DNA of 64,000 nt from Albibacterium sp035514885. Lineage in GTDB: Bacteria; Bacteroidota; Bacteroidia; Sphingobacteriales; Sphingobacteriaceae. The stretch is from positions 62,001 to 126,000 of the forward strand of contig NZ_DATJCH010000010.1 in assembly GCF_035514885.1 (NCBI RefSeq), written 5' to 3'. Shown here piece by piece: positions 7,837 to 15,028 of this stretch. Under the pieces are notes generated by a model. The model ran no database searches, was not told the origin of the DNA, and was given only the letters and a program-made list of their open reading frames with translations. The position numbers and the translations under genes are program-made. The number at the start of each line of letters is the position of its first letter. The first letter of the stretch is position 1.

Positions 7837-8832
7837 ATGAAAATTGGAATTAACGGATTTGGAAGAATCGGACGATTAGCTTTTAGAGCGGCAATAGAAC
7901 GCGGTGTTGAGGTTGTTGGTATCAACGACTTAGTATCTCCAGACTATATGGCTTATATGTTGAAATATGATTCAACACATGGTCGTTTTAAAGGAACAGT
8001 TGAAGAAAAAGATGGTCATTTAGTAGTAAATGGTAAAACTATTCGTGTAACTGCAGAAAGAGATCCAGGTAACCTTAAATGGAATGAAGTTGGCGCTGAA
8101 GTTATTTTAGAATGTACCGGACTTTTCTTAACAAAAGAAACAGCTCAAAAACACATTGATGCCGGTGCTAAAAAAGTAGTTCTTTCTGCTCCTGCCAAAG
8201 ATGATACCCCTACTTTCGTAATGGGTGTTAATAATAAAGAATTAAGAGCTGACCAAACTATTGTTTCAAACGCATCTTGTACTACAAACTGTCTTGCACC
8301 AATGGTGAAAGTATTAAACGATAACTTCGGTATCGTAGAAGGTTTGATGACTACTGTTCACGCAGTTACTGCTACTCAAAAAACTGTTGACGGTCCTTCA
8401 CAAAAGGATTGGAGAGGTGGTAGAGGAGCTTACCAAAACATCATTCCATCGTCTACAGGTGCTGCAAAAGCAGTAGGTTTAGTAATCCCTGAAATTCAAG
8501 GAAAATTAACCGGTATGTCTTTCCGTGTTCCTGTTGCTGACGTTTCTGTTGTAGATTTAACTGTTAAATTGAAAACTCCAACTACTTACGAGCAAATTAA
8601 ACAAGCGTTTAAAGATGCTTCAGAAGGAGAATTGAAAGGTATTGTTGGCTATACAGATGAAGACGTAGTATCTGAAGATTTTAAAGGAGATCCACGTACT
8701 TCTATATTTGATGCAAAAGCAGGTATTGCTTTAACTGATACTTTCGTAAAGGTTGTTGCTTGGTACGATAACGAATGGGGTTATTCAAATAAATTAATTG
8801 AACTTGTTCAAGAAGTAGGTAAATTAAAATAA
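7837..8832 (+). CDS. gapA: Glyceraldehyde-3-phosphate dehydrogenase
   Basis: The enzyme oxidises and phosphorylates glyceraldehyde 3-phosphate to 1,3-bisphosphoglycerate. Visible are the Rossmann motif GINGFGRIGR (4-13), Asp31 after the second strand (NAD preference), the active-site SNASCTTNCLAP with Cys148, and WYDNEWGYS near the C-terminus. The 331 residues are normal for the family. The start codon is 1 bp beyond the preceding stop, consistent with translational coupling to the pseudokinase. Codon use appears more biased than in neighbours, as expected for a highly expressed gene. Confidence 0.97.
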   Translation: MKIGINGFGRIGRLAFRAAIERGVEVVGINDLVSPDYMAYMLKYDSTHGRFKGTVEEKDGHLVVNGKTIRVTAERDPGNLKWNEVGAEVILECTGLFLTKETAQKHIDAGAKKVVLSAPAKDDTPTFVMGVNNKELRADQTIVSNASCTTNCLAPMVKVLNDNFGIVEGLMTTVHAVTATQKTVDGPSQKDWRGGRGAYQNIIPSSTGAAKAVGLVIPEIQGKLTGMSFRVPVADVSVVDLTVKLKTPTTYEQIKQAFKDASEGELKGIVGYTDEDVVSEDFKGDPRTSIFDAKAGIALTDTFVKVVAWYDNEWGYSNKLIELVQEVGKLK

Positions 8833-8871
8833 TTAGCGATTTTTCTTTAATTATTAAATAGTATAAAAGAG

Positions 8872-8897
8872 AACACCGAAAATTTCGGTGTTTTTTT
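8872..8897 (+). terminator. Terminator after gapA
   Basis: The hairpin AACACCGAAA / TTTCGGTGTT is followed by seven T residues and closes the pfkA-gapA operon. Confidence 0.85.
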
Positions 8898-8996
8898 ATG
8901 TAATATTGTTTCGTTTATAACTTGATAGATAAGATGGATAATCTCTTGAATAGTGCAGATTCAAATAGTCCGTTTAAAGATGGGTATGCCCGTGTT

Positions 8997-10019
8997 ATGG
9001 GTAAATTCACCTTGTATTATAAGCCCTATTCTCTTGAATTAAAGCATGTGTTTACGGTAGCCAGTAATTCCAGATCAACAACGCCGGTAGTATTGGTGGC
9101 TTTGGCTTTTGATGGCTATATTGGTTTCGGTGAAGCTTCTATGCCCCCATATTTGGGAGAGAGTCATGCGAGTGTTTTAAACTTTTTGGAACAGGTAGAC
9201 CTTTCTAGTTTTGGCAGTCCGTTCCTAACAGAAGATATTCTGTCCTATGTTGATCGTATAAAAGTTGGAAATACAGCTGCAAAAGCATCCCTGGACATTG
9301 CCTTGCACGATCTGTTAGGTCAAATCATGGTGCAACCCTGGCATAAGATATGGGGTTACAATCCTGAAAATACCTCTCATACTTCTTTTACTATTGGAAT
9401 TGATAAGCCTGAGATTGTAAAAAAGAAGGTAGCAGAAGCAGAACCTTATAAGTTATTGAAGGTAAAGCTGGGTCTGGATAGTGATAAGATGATGATTAAT
9501 ACGATCAGGGAGCTTAGTGATACACCCATTTGTGTGGATGTGAACCAAGGTTGGAAAAATAAAGAACAAGCCTTGGAAATGACTCATTGGCTGGCTGAAC
9601 ATGGCGTTGTTTTTATAGAGCAGCCTATGCCTAAAGAGCAGATAGATGATAATGCCTGGCTTACGGAAAGGAGCCCCATTCCTACCATTGCTGATGAAGC
9701 TATACAGCGATTAGGCGATGTTCATTTAGCAAAGGGTGTTTATTCGGGGATAAACATCAAGTTGATGAAATGTACGGGTATGCGAGAGGCTAAAAGAATG
9801 GTGGAGCTTGCCAGGGAATTGGATTTAAAGGTGATGTTGGGATGTATGACAGAAACATCTTGTGCGATTAGTGCTGCCGCACAACTTGCTCCGGTGGTAG
9901 ATTGGGCGGATTTAGACGGCCATTTATTGATCTCCAATGATTTATTTAAAGGGATGTGGATTGAGGATGGAAAAATAATGCTCCCTGAAAGACCGGGAAT
10001 TGGTATCCGGCTAATGTAA
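8997..10019 (+). CDS. Dipeptide epimerase (enolase superfamily, L-Ala-D/L-Glu type)
   Basis: The protein is a muconate-lactonizing-subgroup enolase-superfamily member that epimerises dipeptides, probably during murein peptide recycling. The barrel motifs are in order: LKVKLG (KxK base), VDVNQ, FIEQP and ADEA metal ligands, INIKLMK with the second catalytic lysine, and DLDG near the C-terminus. The frame is open from a TTG at 8922 and an ATG at 8934, but homology of this family normally begins at the sequence starting MGKFTLYYKPYSL, so I prefer ATG 8997. Exact dipeptide specificity cannot be read from the sequence. Confidence 0.85.
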   Translation: MGKFTLYYKPYSLELKHVFTVASNSRSTTPVVLVALAFDGYIGFGEASMPPYLGESHASVLNFLEQVDLSSFGSPFLTEDILSYVDRIKVGNTAAKASLDIALHDLLGQIMVQPWHKIWGYNPENTSHTSFTIGIDKPEIVKKKVAEAEPYKLLKVKLGLDSDKMMINTIRELSDTPICVDVNQGWKNKEQALEMTHWLAEHGVVFIEQPMPKEQIDDNAWLTERSPIPTIADEAIQRLGDVHLAKGVYSGINIKLMKCTGMREAKRMVELARELDLKVMLGCMTETSCAISAAAQLAPVVDWADLDGHLLISNDLFKGMWIEDGKIMLPERPGIGIRLM

Positions 10020-10084
10020 ATTTCTTTACTTGTATTGTTTTTATAAGATCATAATGATACCTTCAATTAATAAATAGCCTTACC

Positions 10085-10648
10085 ATGATTAACAAAACTG
10101 AACCTCAAATTAGAAGCTTATTAGTTTCAGAGCCTTTTATGCTTGATCCTAACTTTAATCGTTCTGTTGTTTTGCTCGGTGAACATAATAAATCAGGGAC
10201 GATAGGGTGGGTGCTTAACCAGCCATCAACATTAATATTAAGCGATGTAATGAAAGACATCCCTAATGCAAACTTCCGTGTTTTTATTGGTGGGCCGGTT
10301 GGACATGACTCTATTCAATTTGTACATAAATGTTATGACAGGTTAAATAGTGGAATAGACTTGGGCGATAATATTTATTGGGGTGGTAATTTTGAAGTTT
10401 TGAAAGTATTGATAGCCAACAATGCTATTAAAGAGGATGAGATCAAATTCTTTTTAGGCTATTCGGGTTGGACTGAAGGTCAATTAGCCCGTGAACTTCA
10501 AGAGAATACCTGGATAGTAAGCAATAATTTCAACAGCGACATCATTTTTGTGGATGATGAAGAAAATCTTTGGAAAGAAGCAGTTGTTAATTTAGGGCCT
10601 AAATATGCCCATATTGCTCAGTTTCCAAAGAATCCTATGTGGAATTAG
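10085..10648 (+). CDS. YqgE/AlgH family protein (UPF0301)
   Basis: This 187-residue cytoplasmic protein has typical family signatures: the N-terminal SEPFMLDPNFNRSVVLLGEHN, the central VFIGGPVGHDSIQFVH, and FFLGYSGWTEGQLARELQENTW. The length matches the family. AlgH was linked to alginate regulation in Pseudomonas but the molecular function remains undefined. It ends tail-to-tail with the sigma-54 activator with a 4-bp overlap of the coding regions, so it is transcribed independently of it. Confidence 0.92.
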   Translation: MINKTEPQIRSLLVSEPFMLDPNFNRSVVLLGEHNKSGTIGWVLNQPSTLILSDVMKDIPNANFRVFIGGPVGHDSIQFVHKCYDRLNSGIDLGDNIYWGGNFEVLKVLIANNAIKEDEIKFFLGYSGWTEGQLARELQENTWIVSNNFNSDIIFVDDEENLWKEAVVNLGPKYAHIAQFPKNPMWN

Positions 10649-12069
10649 CTATCGCGCTTTAATCCGTATTTTTCTATTTTGCTGTAGAGGTGGCTGCGTT
10701 GAATCTCGATATCATCAGCAGTTTTAGATACGTTCCAGGCGTTCTTTTCTAATTTGTATTTTATATAGTTTTTCTCGCTCTGATCTTTATAGTCCTGAAA
10801 TGATTCGTATTGATCGTAGTCAATTCCAGCCTCCCCATTTAGAGAATTGCCATTGTGGTGATTTATATTGGTGTTATTGTTATGATGCGCTGATGATGGG
10901 TTTGCGTAAATAACAACATCATTTTTAGTGATAACCTTATCGCTTAATATAATCAGGCGTTCAATCATATTTCTTAGTTCACGAATATTACCAGTCCACG
11001 GCAAATTCTTTAAAGCCTCTATAGCATCTGGTGCTAACTTCTTTTCGGGCATTCCGTAATCTGAGCAGATTTCTGAACAGAATTCTTTTGCAATAATGGG
11101 GATGTCTTCACTGCGTTCAACAAGTGGTGGTACATGTATTAAGATTACACTTAAGCGATGGTATAAGTCCATTCTGAAATTACCATTCTCAATTTCAAGA
11201 AGTAAATCTTTATTTGTAGCAGCAATTACCCGAACATTGATTTCAAGTTCTTTTTCTCCTCCTACACGTGTGATTTTATTTTCCTGAAGTGCACGTAAAA
11301 CTTTGGCCTGTGCAGAAAGGCTCATATCACCAATTTCATCCAGGAATAGGGTTCCGTTATGGGCTTGTTCGAATTTCCCGATCCTTTGTTTGACCGCCGA
11401 GGTAAAGGATCCTTTTTCGTGACCGAATAATTCACTTTCAATCAATTCTGAAGGAATAGCGGCACAGTTAACTTCAATAAGAGGTGCATCGCAACGGTTT
11501 GATTTTTCATGCAACCATCGGGCAACTAATTCTTTTCCGCTTCCGTTTGCACCGGTTATTAAAACACGTGCTTCGGTAGGAGCTACCCGGTCAATAGTTT
11601 CTTTAATACGGGCGATGGGTTCAGATTCTCCCAATATTACCCTTGTTTTGCTAACCCGGCGTTTAAGGACTTTGGTTTCTGTAACCAGATTTCCACGTTC
11701 CAGAGCATTTCGTACAGTAATTAACAGGCGGTTTAAATCCGGTGGTTTTGATATAAAGTCGTAAGCTCCCTTTTTACTGGCTTCTACGGCAGTTTCTACT
11801 GTTCCGTGACCGGAGATCATAATAAACGGAAGGTCGGGTTTTATCTTCAGAGCTTCGGATAGAACTTCCATTCCATCCATCCGGCTCATTTTGATATCGC
11901 ATAATACCAAGCTTATATTATCTTTTTTGATAACTTCTAAACCGTCAATACCATTATCTACATCGGTAACGATGTAGTTCTCGTATTCAAGAATTTCTCG
12001 TAAAGTACTACGAATTGCACGCTCATCATCAATGATTAAGACTTTTGTCCCACTTCTTTTATTTGGCAT
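10645..12069 (-). CDS. NtrC-family sigma-54-dependent response regulator
   Basis: The domains are a receiver (about 8-125; acidic pair DDE, phospho-acceptor Asp58 in LCDIK, Lys108), an AAA+ sigma-54 interaction domain (about 146-380; Walker A GANGSGKE at 173-180, Walker B FLDEIGDMS), and a C-terminal Fis-type helix-turn-helix (about 430-470, WNVSKTADDIEIQRSHLYSKIEKYG). The loop that contacts sigma-54, usually GAFTGA, reads GSFTSA (220-225), keeping the essential Phe-Thr. A low-complexity Asn/His stretch (HHNNNTNINHHNGN) forms the linker to the DNA-binding domain. No partner kinase is adjacent. Confidence 0.93.
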   Translation of the reverse strand: MPNKRSGTKVLIIDDERAIRSTLREILEYENYIVTDVDNGIDGLEVIKKDNISLVLCDIKMSRMDGMEVLSEALKIKPDLPFIMISGHGTVETAVEASKKGAYDFISKPPDLNRLLITVRNALERGNLVTETKVLKRRVSKTRVILGESEPIARIKETIDRVAPTEARVLITGANGSGKELVARWLHEKSNRCDAPLIEVNCAAIPSELIESELFGHEKGSFTSAVKQRIGKFEQAHNGTLFLDEIGDMSLSAQAKVLRALQENKITRVGGEKELEINVRVIAATNKDLLLEIENGNFRMDLYHRLSVILIHVPPLVERSEDIPIIAKEFCSEICSDYGMPEKKLAPDAIEALKNLPWTGNIRELRNMIERLIILSDKVITKNDVVIYANPSSAHHNNNTNINHHNGNSLNGEAGIDYDQYESFQDYKDQSEKNYIKYKLEKNAWNVSKTADDIEIQRSHLYSKIEKYGLKRDS

Positions 12070-12154
12070 TTAAAAAAAATTCTAAGGTTTATTGATTACA
12101 AAACTATTTGCAAGGTTAATTATTAAAGTAAAAGTATGCAACAATTTATTAAAT

Positions 12155-12532
12155 AAAAAAGCAAGCCTATAAGCCGGATTCTGTTTAGATTTTATTCATA
12201 TCTGTCATTTATCTAGCCTTGCTATTGCTAGCAAGATCTAACGGTCTACCCGTTTCAAATTTGCCGAAGGCAAAGGAAGCGAGCAACTCCCGATTTGAAA
12301 CCTATTTGACCTTTCAACTCTCGGGGTTTACCGCCATATGTGTCACCACACATAACCGGGAGCTCTTACCTCTCGTTTTCACCCTTACCTGATTGCTCAG
12401 GCGGTATATTTTCTGTGGCACTATCCATCAGCCCTTTGAAGACTGTCTTCCTGTTAGGAAGCGAGATGCTCTATGTTGCCCGGACTTTCCTCCTTAACAT
12501 AATGTTAAGGCGACAGTTCGGCTTGCTTTTAT
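12155..12532 (-). ncRNA. rnpB: RNase P RNA (bacterial class A)
   Basis: RNase P RNA is the catalytic part of the ribozyme that removes tRNA 5' leaders. On the minus strand the 5' end pairs with the 3' end through P1 (GCAAGCC with GGCTTGC), then the universally conserved GGAGGAAAGTCCGGGC appears (complement of 12478-12493), and the 3' signature ACAGAATCCGGCTTAT follows (complement of 12168-12183). A T-run right after P1 at about 12155-12160 serves as terminator. The short open frame on the other strand here is not a gene. Confidence 0.95.
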
Positions 12533-12540
12533 CAAAGGTA
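12533..12540 (-). promoter_or_regulatory. -7 promoter box of rnpB
   Basis: TACCTTTG on the minus strand matches TAnnTTTG exactly and ends immediately before the RNA 5' end. No clear TTG is seen at -33; TTA lies at about the right distance. Confidence 0.6.
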
Positions 12541-12596
12541 TGAAATAATTGAGATTTTTAGTAATTCTTAATATTGATAGCCTCATAAGAGATTTG

Positions 12597-12627
12597 TTGT
12601 GAAGCTGTGGTTAAATAGCTATTTTTG
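12597..12627 (+). promoter_or_regulatory. Promoter of the gene at 12650
   Basis: TTG (12597-12599), a 20-bp spacer and TATTTTTG (12620-12627) match the Bacteroidota promoter pattern, 22 bp before the ATG. Confidence 0.6.
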
Positions 12628-12649
12628 CACGAATTATTAATTTTTCCTT

Positions 12650-13147
12650 ATGAGTAATCGTGCGAAGACCATTTTTTTAAGTTTATCTATTTTTGGATCT
12701 TTCTTTATATACTGTGTTTATTACTACAGCAAAATGATTCAAAATGCGCCTTATCGCTCTTATGAGTTGGAGTCGATTGTGTTTAAATACGGTGAGGGAA
12801 ACAACTTAATAAATCAATTTGACTCCAGGACCAATACATACCAATATCTGAATGCAAGTGATTCTTTGGTGAGCACTACGGTGCATTTAAATAAGGATGA
12901 TTTTATTTATATTCACCACAAAGCTGCAGAGCTGGGATTCTGGAATTTTCCCGATGATATGACCCATACAGCTAATCCGGAGGATGCTAAGAAGTCTACT
13001 CATTTCTATGTAGAATTTAATTATAAGGAGAAGAGTAAGCAGATGTTGGTCGATGTTAATTACGATGGAAACCCTAAGCTTCTGGATGCTGCTAAATCAT
13101 TGGTGGGAGAGATGCAACGCCTATTGAACGATGCTCAGGACCGATAA
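12650..13147 (+). CDS. Hypothetical membrane-anchored protein
   Basis: The 165-residue protein has one N-terminal hydrophobic segment (about 8-26, IFLSLSIFGSFFIYCVYYY) and a soluble C-terminal domain that would face the periplasm. The latter contains HLNKDDFIYIHHKAAELGFWNFPDDM, a pattern seen in uncharacterised Bacteroidota proteins, but I cannot assign a family with certainty. It lies between rnpB (divergent) and rplU, which has its own promoter. Function unknown. Confidence 0.7.
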   Translation: MSNRAKTIFLSLSIFGSFFIYCVYYYSKMIQNAPYRSYELESIVFKYGEGNNLINQFDSRTNTYQYLNASDSLVSTTVHLNKDDFIYIHHKAAELGFWNFPDDMTHTANPEDAKKSTHFYVEFNYKEKSKQMLVDVNYDGNPKLLDAAKSLVGEMQRLLNDAQDR

Positions 13148-13176
13148 ATACATATAAAACAAAATCGATAATATTT

Positions 13177-13206
13177 TTGTGGAGGAAGAATAAATTCTTA
13201 GCTTTG
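13177..13206 (+). promoter_or_regulatory. Promoter of rplU-rpmA
   Basis: TTG (13177-13179), exactly 19 bp, then TAGCTTTG (13199-13206): a perfect match to the Bacteroidota consensus, 34 bp before the rplU ATG. Confidence 0.75.
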
Positions 13207-13240
13207 CGCTTCATTTTATTCATCAATTAATTAATTAACA

Positions 13241-13552
13241 ATGTACGCAATAGTAAATATAGCCGGACAGCAATTCAGAGTTGCAAAAGACCAAAAAATC
13301 TTTGTACACCGTTTACAAGGAGAAGAAGGCGCTAGTATTGAATTTGACAATGTATTGTTAGCAGAAGATGGTGGCAAATTTAGCGTAGGAACTCCTTCGT
13401 TAAAAGGTGCTAAGGTTTCAGCTAAAATTTTGTCACATTTAAAAGGAGATAAGGTAATCGTTTTCAAGAAAAAACGTCGTAAAGGCTATAAAAAGAAAAA
13501 TGGTCACCGCCAACAATTTTCTAAAATAGAAATTACAGGTATTTCATTATAA
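13241..13552 (+). CDS. rplU: 50S ribosomal protein L21
   Basis: The 103-residue protein starts MYAIVNIAGQQFRVAKDQ and ends with the basic RRKGYKKKNGHRQQFSKIEITGI, the L21 signature that binds 23S rRNA. It forms the standard rplU-rpmA pair with L27, 42 bp apart, driven by the promoter at 13177-13206. Confidence 0.97.
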   Translation: MYAIVNIAGQQFRVAKDQKIFVHRLQGEEGASIEFDNVLLAEDGGKFSVGTPSLKGAKVSAKILSHLKGDKVIVFKKKRRKGYKKKNGHRQQFSKIEITGISL

Positions 13553-13594
13553 TTGAATGTAAAACGGGTATTTTATACCAATAAAAGATAAAAA

Positions 13595-13957
13595 ATGGCA
13601 CATAAAAAAGGTGCGGGTAGTTCTAAGAACGGCCGTGAGTCGCATAGTAAACGTTTAGGTATTAAGATTTTTGGAGGTCAAGACGCTATTGCAGGAAACA
13701 TTATTGTTCGCCAGCGTGGTACTAAGCACCATCCAGATAAAAATGTTGGTTTAGGTAAAGACCATACTATTTTTGCAATGATTGATGGTACAGTTGTTTT
13801 CAAAAAGAAAGCAGATAACAAATCATATGTTTCTGTTCTTCCTTTTACACAAGCTGAAACTGTTGAAGCGGCACCAGCTGCGAAAAAAACAGCTAAACCT
13901 GCTGTAAAGAAAGAAACTAAAGCTGCTGCTAAAGCAGAAGCTCCTGCTGCAGAATAA
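13595..13957 (+). CDS. rpmA: 50S ribosomal protein L27 with Ala/Lys-rich C-terminal tail
   Basis: L27 reaches into the peptidyl-transferase centre. The core (1-88) is canonical: MAHKKGAGSSKNGRESHSKRLGIK, GQ at the start of the second strand, and VRQRGTKHHPDKNVGLGKDHTIFA. No Firmicutes-type N-terminal cleavage extension is present. After the core a tail of about 30 residues of repeating Ala, Lys, Pro and Glu follows (89-120), which is longer than the usual 85-95 residue protein and is probably disordered and RNA- or ribosome-associated. Confidence 0.96.
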   Translation: MAHKKGAGSSKNGRESHSKRLGIKIFGGQDAIAGNIIVRQRGTKHHPDKNVGLGKDHTIFAMIDGTVVFKKKADNKSYVSVLPFTQAETVEAAPAAKKTAKPAVKKETKAAAKAEAPAAE

Positions 13958-13970
13958 TAATATTTTGTCT

Positions 13971-14014
13971 ATAACAGAAAAGCCCGATTCATATGAATCG
14001 GGCTTTTCTGTTAT
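13971..14014. terminator. Bidirectional terminator between rpmA and the prenyl synthase
   Basis: A perfect 44-bp palindrome (arms 13971-13992 and 13993-14014, core AAGCCCGATTCAT) lies between two convergent genes. T-rich sequence within the distal arm gives the U-tract in either direction. Confidence 0.85.
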
Positions 14015-14023
14015 AGACTTTCG

Positions 14024-14998
14024 CTATTGATTGCGTATTAATAAAGTTTCGGCTAAGCGACGTAAAGGTTCTTTTCTCTTCTCTTCTATTGGGATTTCTG
14101 CAAGTGCAGAGAAGGCCATATCTGTATATTTTTTCATTTCTTGCTTAATATAACTCTGTATGTTCAGCTTGTTATATAGATTAACGATGGAAGCTATCTT
14201 CTCTGAAGGCTTGAAGTCTGTTTTATTTAACCAGGAAATGATTTCATGCCTGTCTTCTTCATTTGCCAACTCCAATGCTTTCAGGAGTAAGAACGTTTTC
14301 TTATTTTCCAGAATATCTCCTCCAACCTGTTTTCCAAATTTAGTACTATCACCAAATACGTCTAAGAGATCGTCTTGTAGCTGGAAAGCAATGCCAAGAT
14401 TCTCTCCGCATTGATATAGAAGCTTTGCATTTGCATCCTTTGTTTTTGCAACAATAGCACCTAATTGTAAGGAAGCTCCAATTAAAACAGCTGTTTTTAA
14501 TCGAATCATTCCGATATAGTCTGTAATGTTGATGTCAATGCTTTTTTCGAAATCCATATCGAATTGTTGTCCCATACATACTTCGGCCGCCGTGCGATTA
14601 AATACAGATAATAAGGAGGGCAGGACTTCTGGGTCGTTCTGTGAAATGAATTGATAGGACTGGATAAGCATGAAATCTCCTGAGAGGATAGCTGTATTTG
14701 TATTCCATTTCTCATGTACGGTCGCTTTTCCACGACGTAATGGAGCCTTGTCCATGATATCATCATGCATCAGGCTGAAATTGTGAAATACCTCAATCGC
14801 CATAGCAGTAGGAAGGGCGGTATGAGCCGCGCAGTCAAACATTTCTGCAGAGAGGAGAGTCAGGGCCGGTCTTAATCTTTTGCCTCCTATACTTAATAGA
14901 TATTGAATGGGTTCGTATAAATCTGCCGGCTTTTCCGGAAATTTAATATTTCTTAAACCTTCATTAATAATATCTTGGTAAAGCTTAACCTCCTGCAT
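14024..14998 (-). CDS. Polyprenyl diphosphate synthase (probably geranylgeranyl type)
   Basis: This trans-prenyltransferase condenses isopentenyl diphosphate with allylic diphosphates. The first aspartate-rich motif DDIMD and the second DDLLD (in QLQDDLLDVFGD) are intact, as are GGKRLRP and the KTAVLI segment. The residue five positions before the first motif is Phe (HNFSLMHDD), a feature known to limit product length to about C20, so a geranylgeranyl synthase is inferred rather than a long quinone side chain synthase. The frame is open from a GTG at 15016, but the family N-terminus fits the ATG at 14998. RNase R ends just upstream on the same strand. Confidence 0.88.
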   Translation of the reverse strand: MQEVKLYQDIINEGLRNIKFPEKPADLYEPIQYLLSIGGKRLRPALTLLSAEMFDCAAHTALPTAMAIEVFHNFSLMHDDIMDKAPLRRGKATVHEKWNTNTAILSGDFMLIQSYQFISQNDPEVLPSLLSVFNRTAAEVCMGQQFDMDFEKSIDINITDYIGMIRLKTAVLIGASLQLGAIVAKTKDANAKLLYQCGENLGIAFQLQDDLLDVFGDSTKFGKQVGGDILENKKTFLLLKALELANEEDRHEIISWLNKTDFKPSEKIASIVNLYNKLNIQSYIKQEMKKYTDMAFSALAEIPIEEKRKEPLRRLAETLLIRNQ

Positions 14999-15028
14999 AG
15001 TTTCTTTCAAAAGCACAAAGCTAAACTT

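Noticed and set aside
12340..12543. Open frame of 67 codons on the plus strand
   Set aside because: It lies within the RNase P RNA gene on the opposite strand, whose conserved sequences explain the region.
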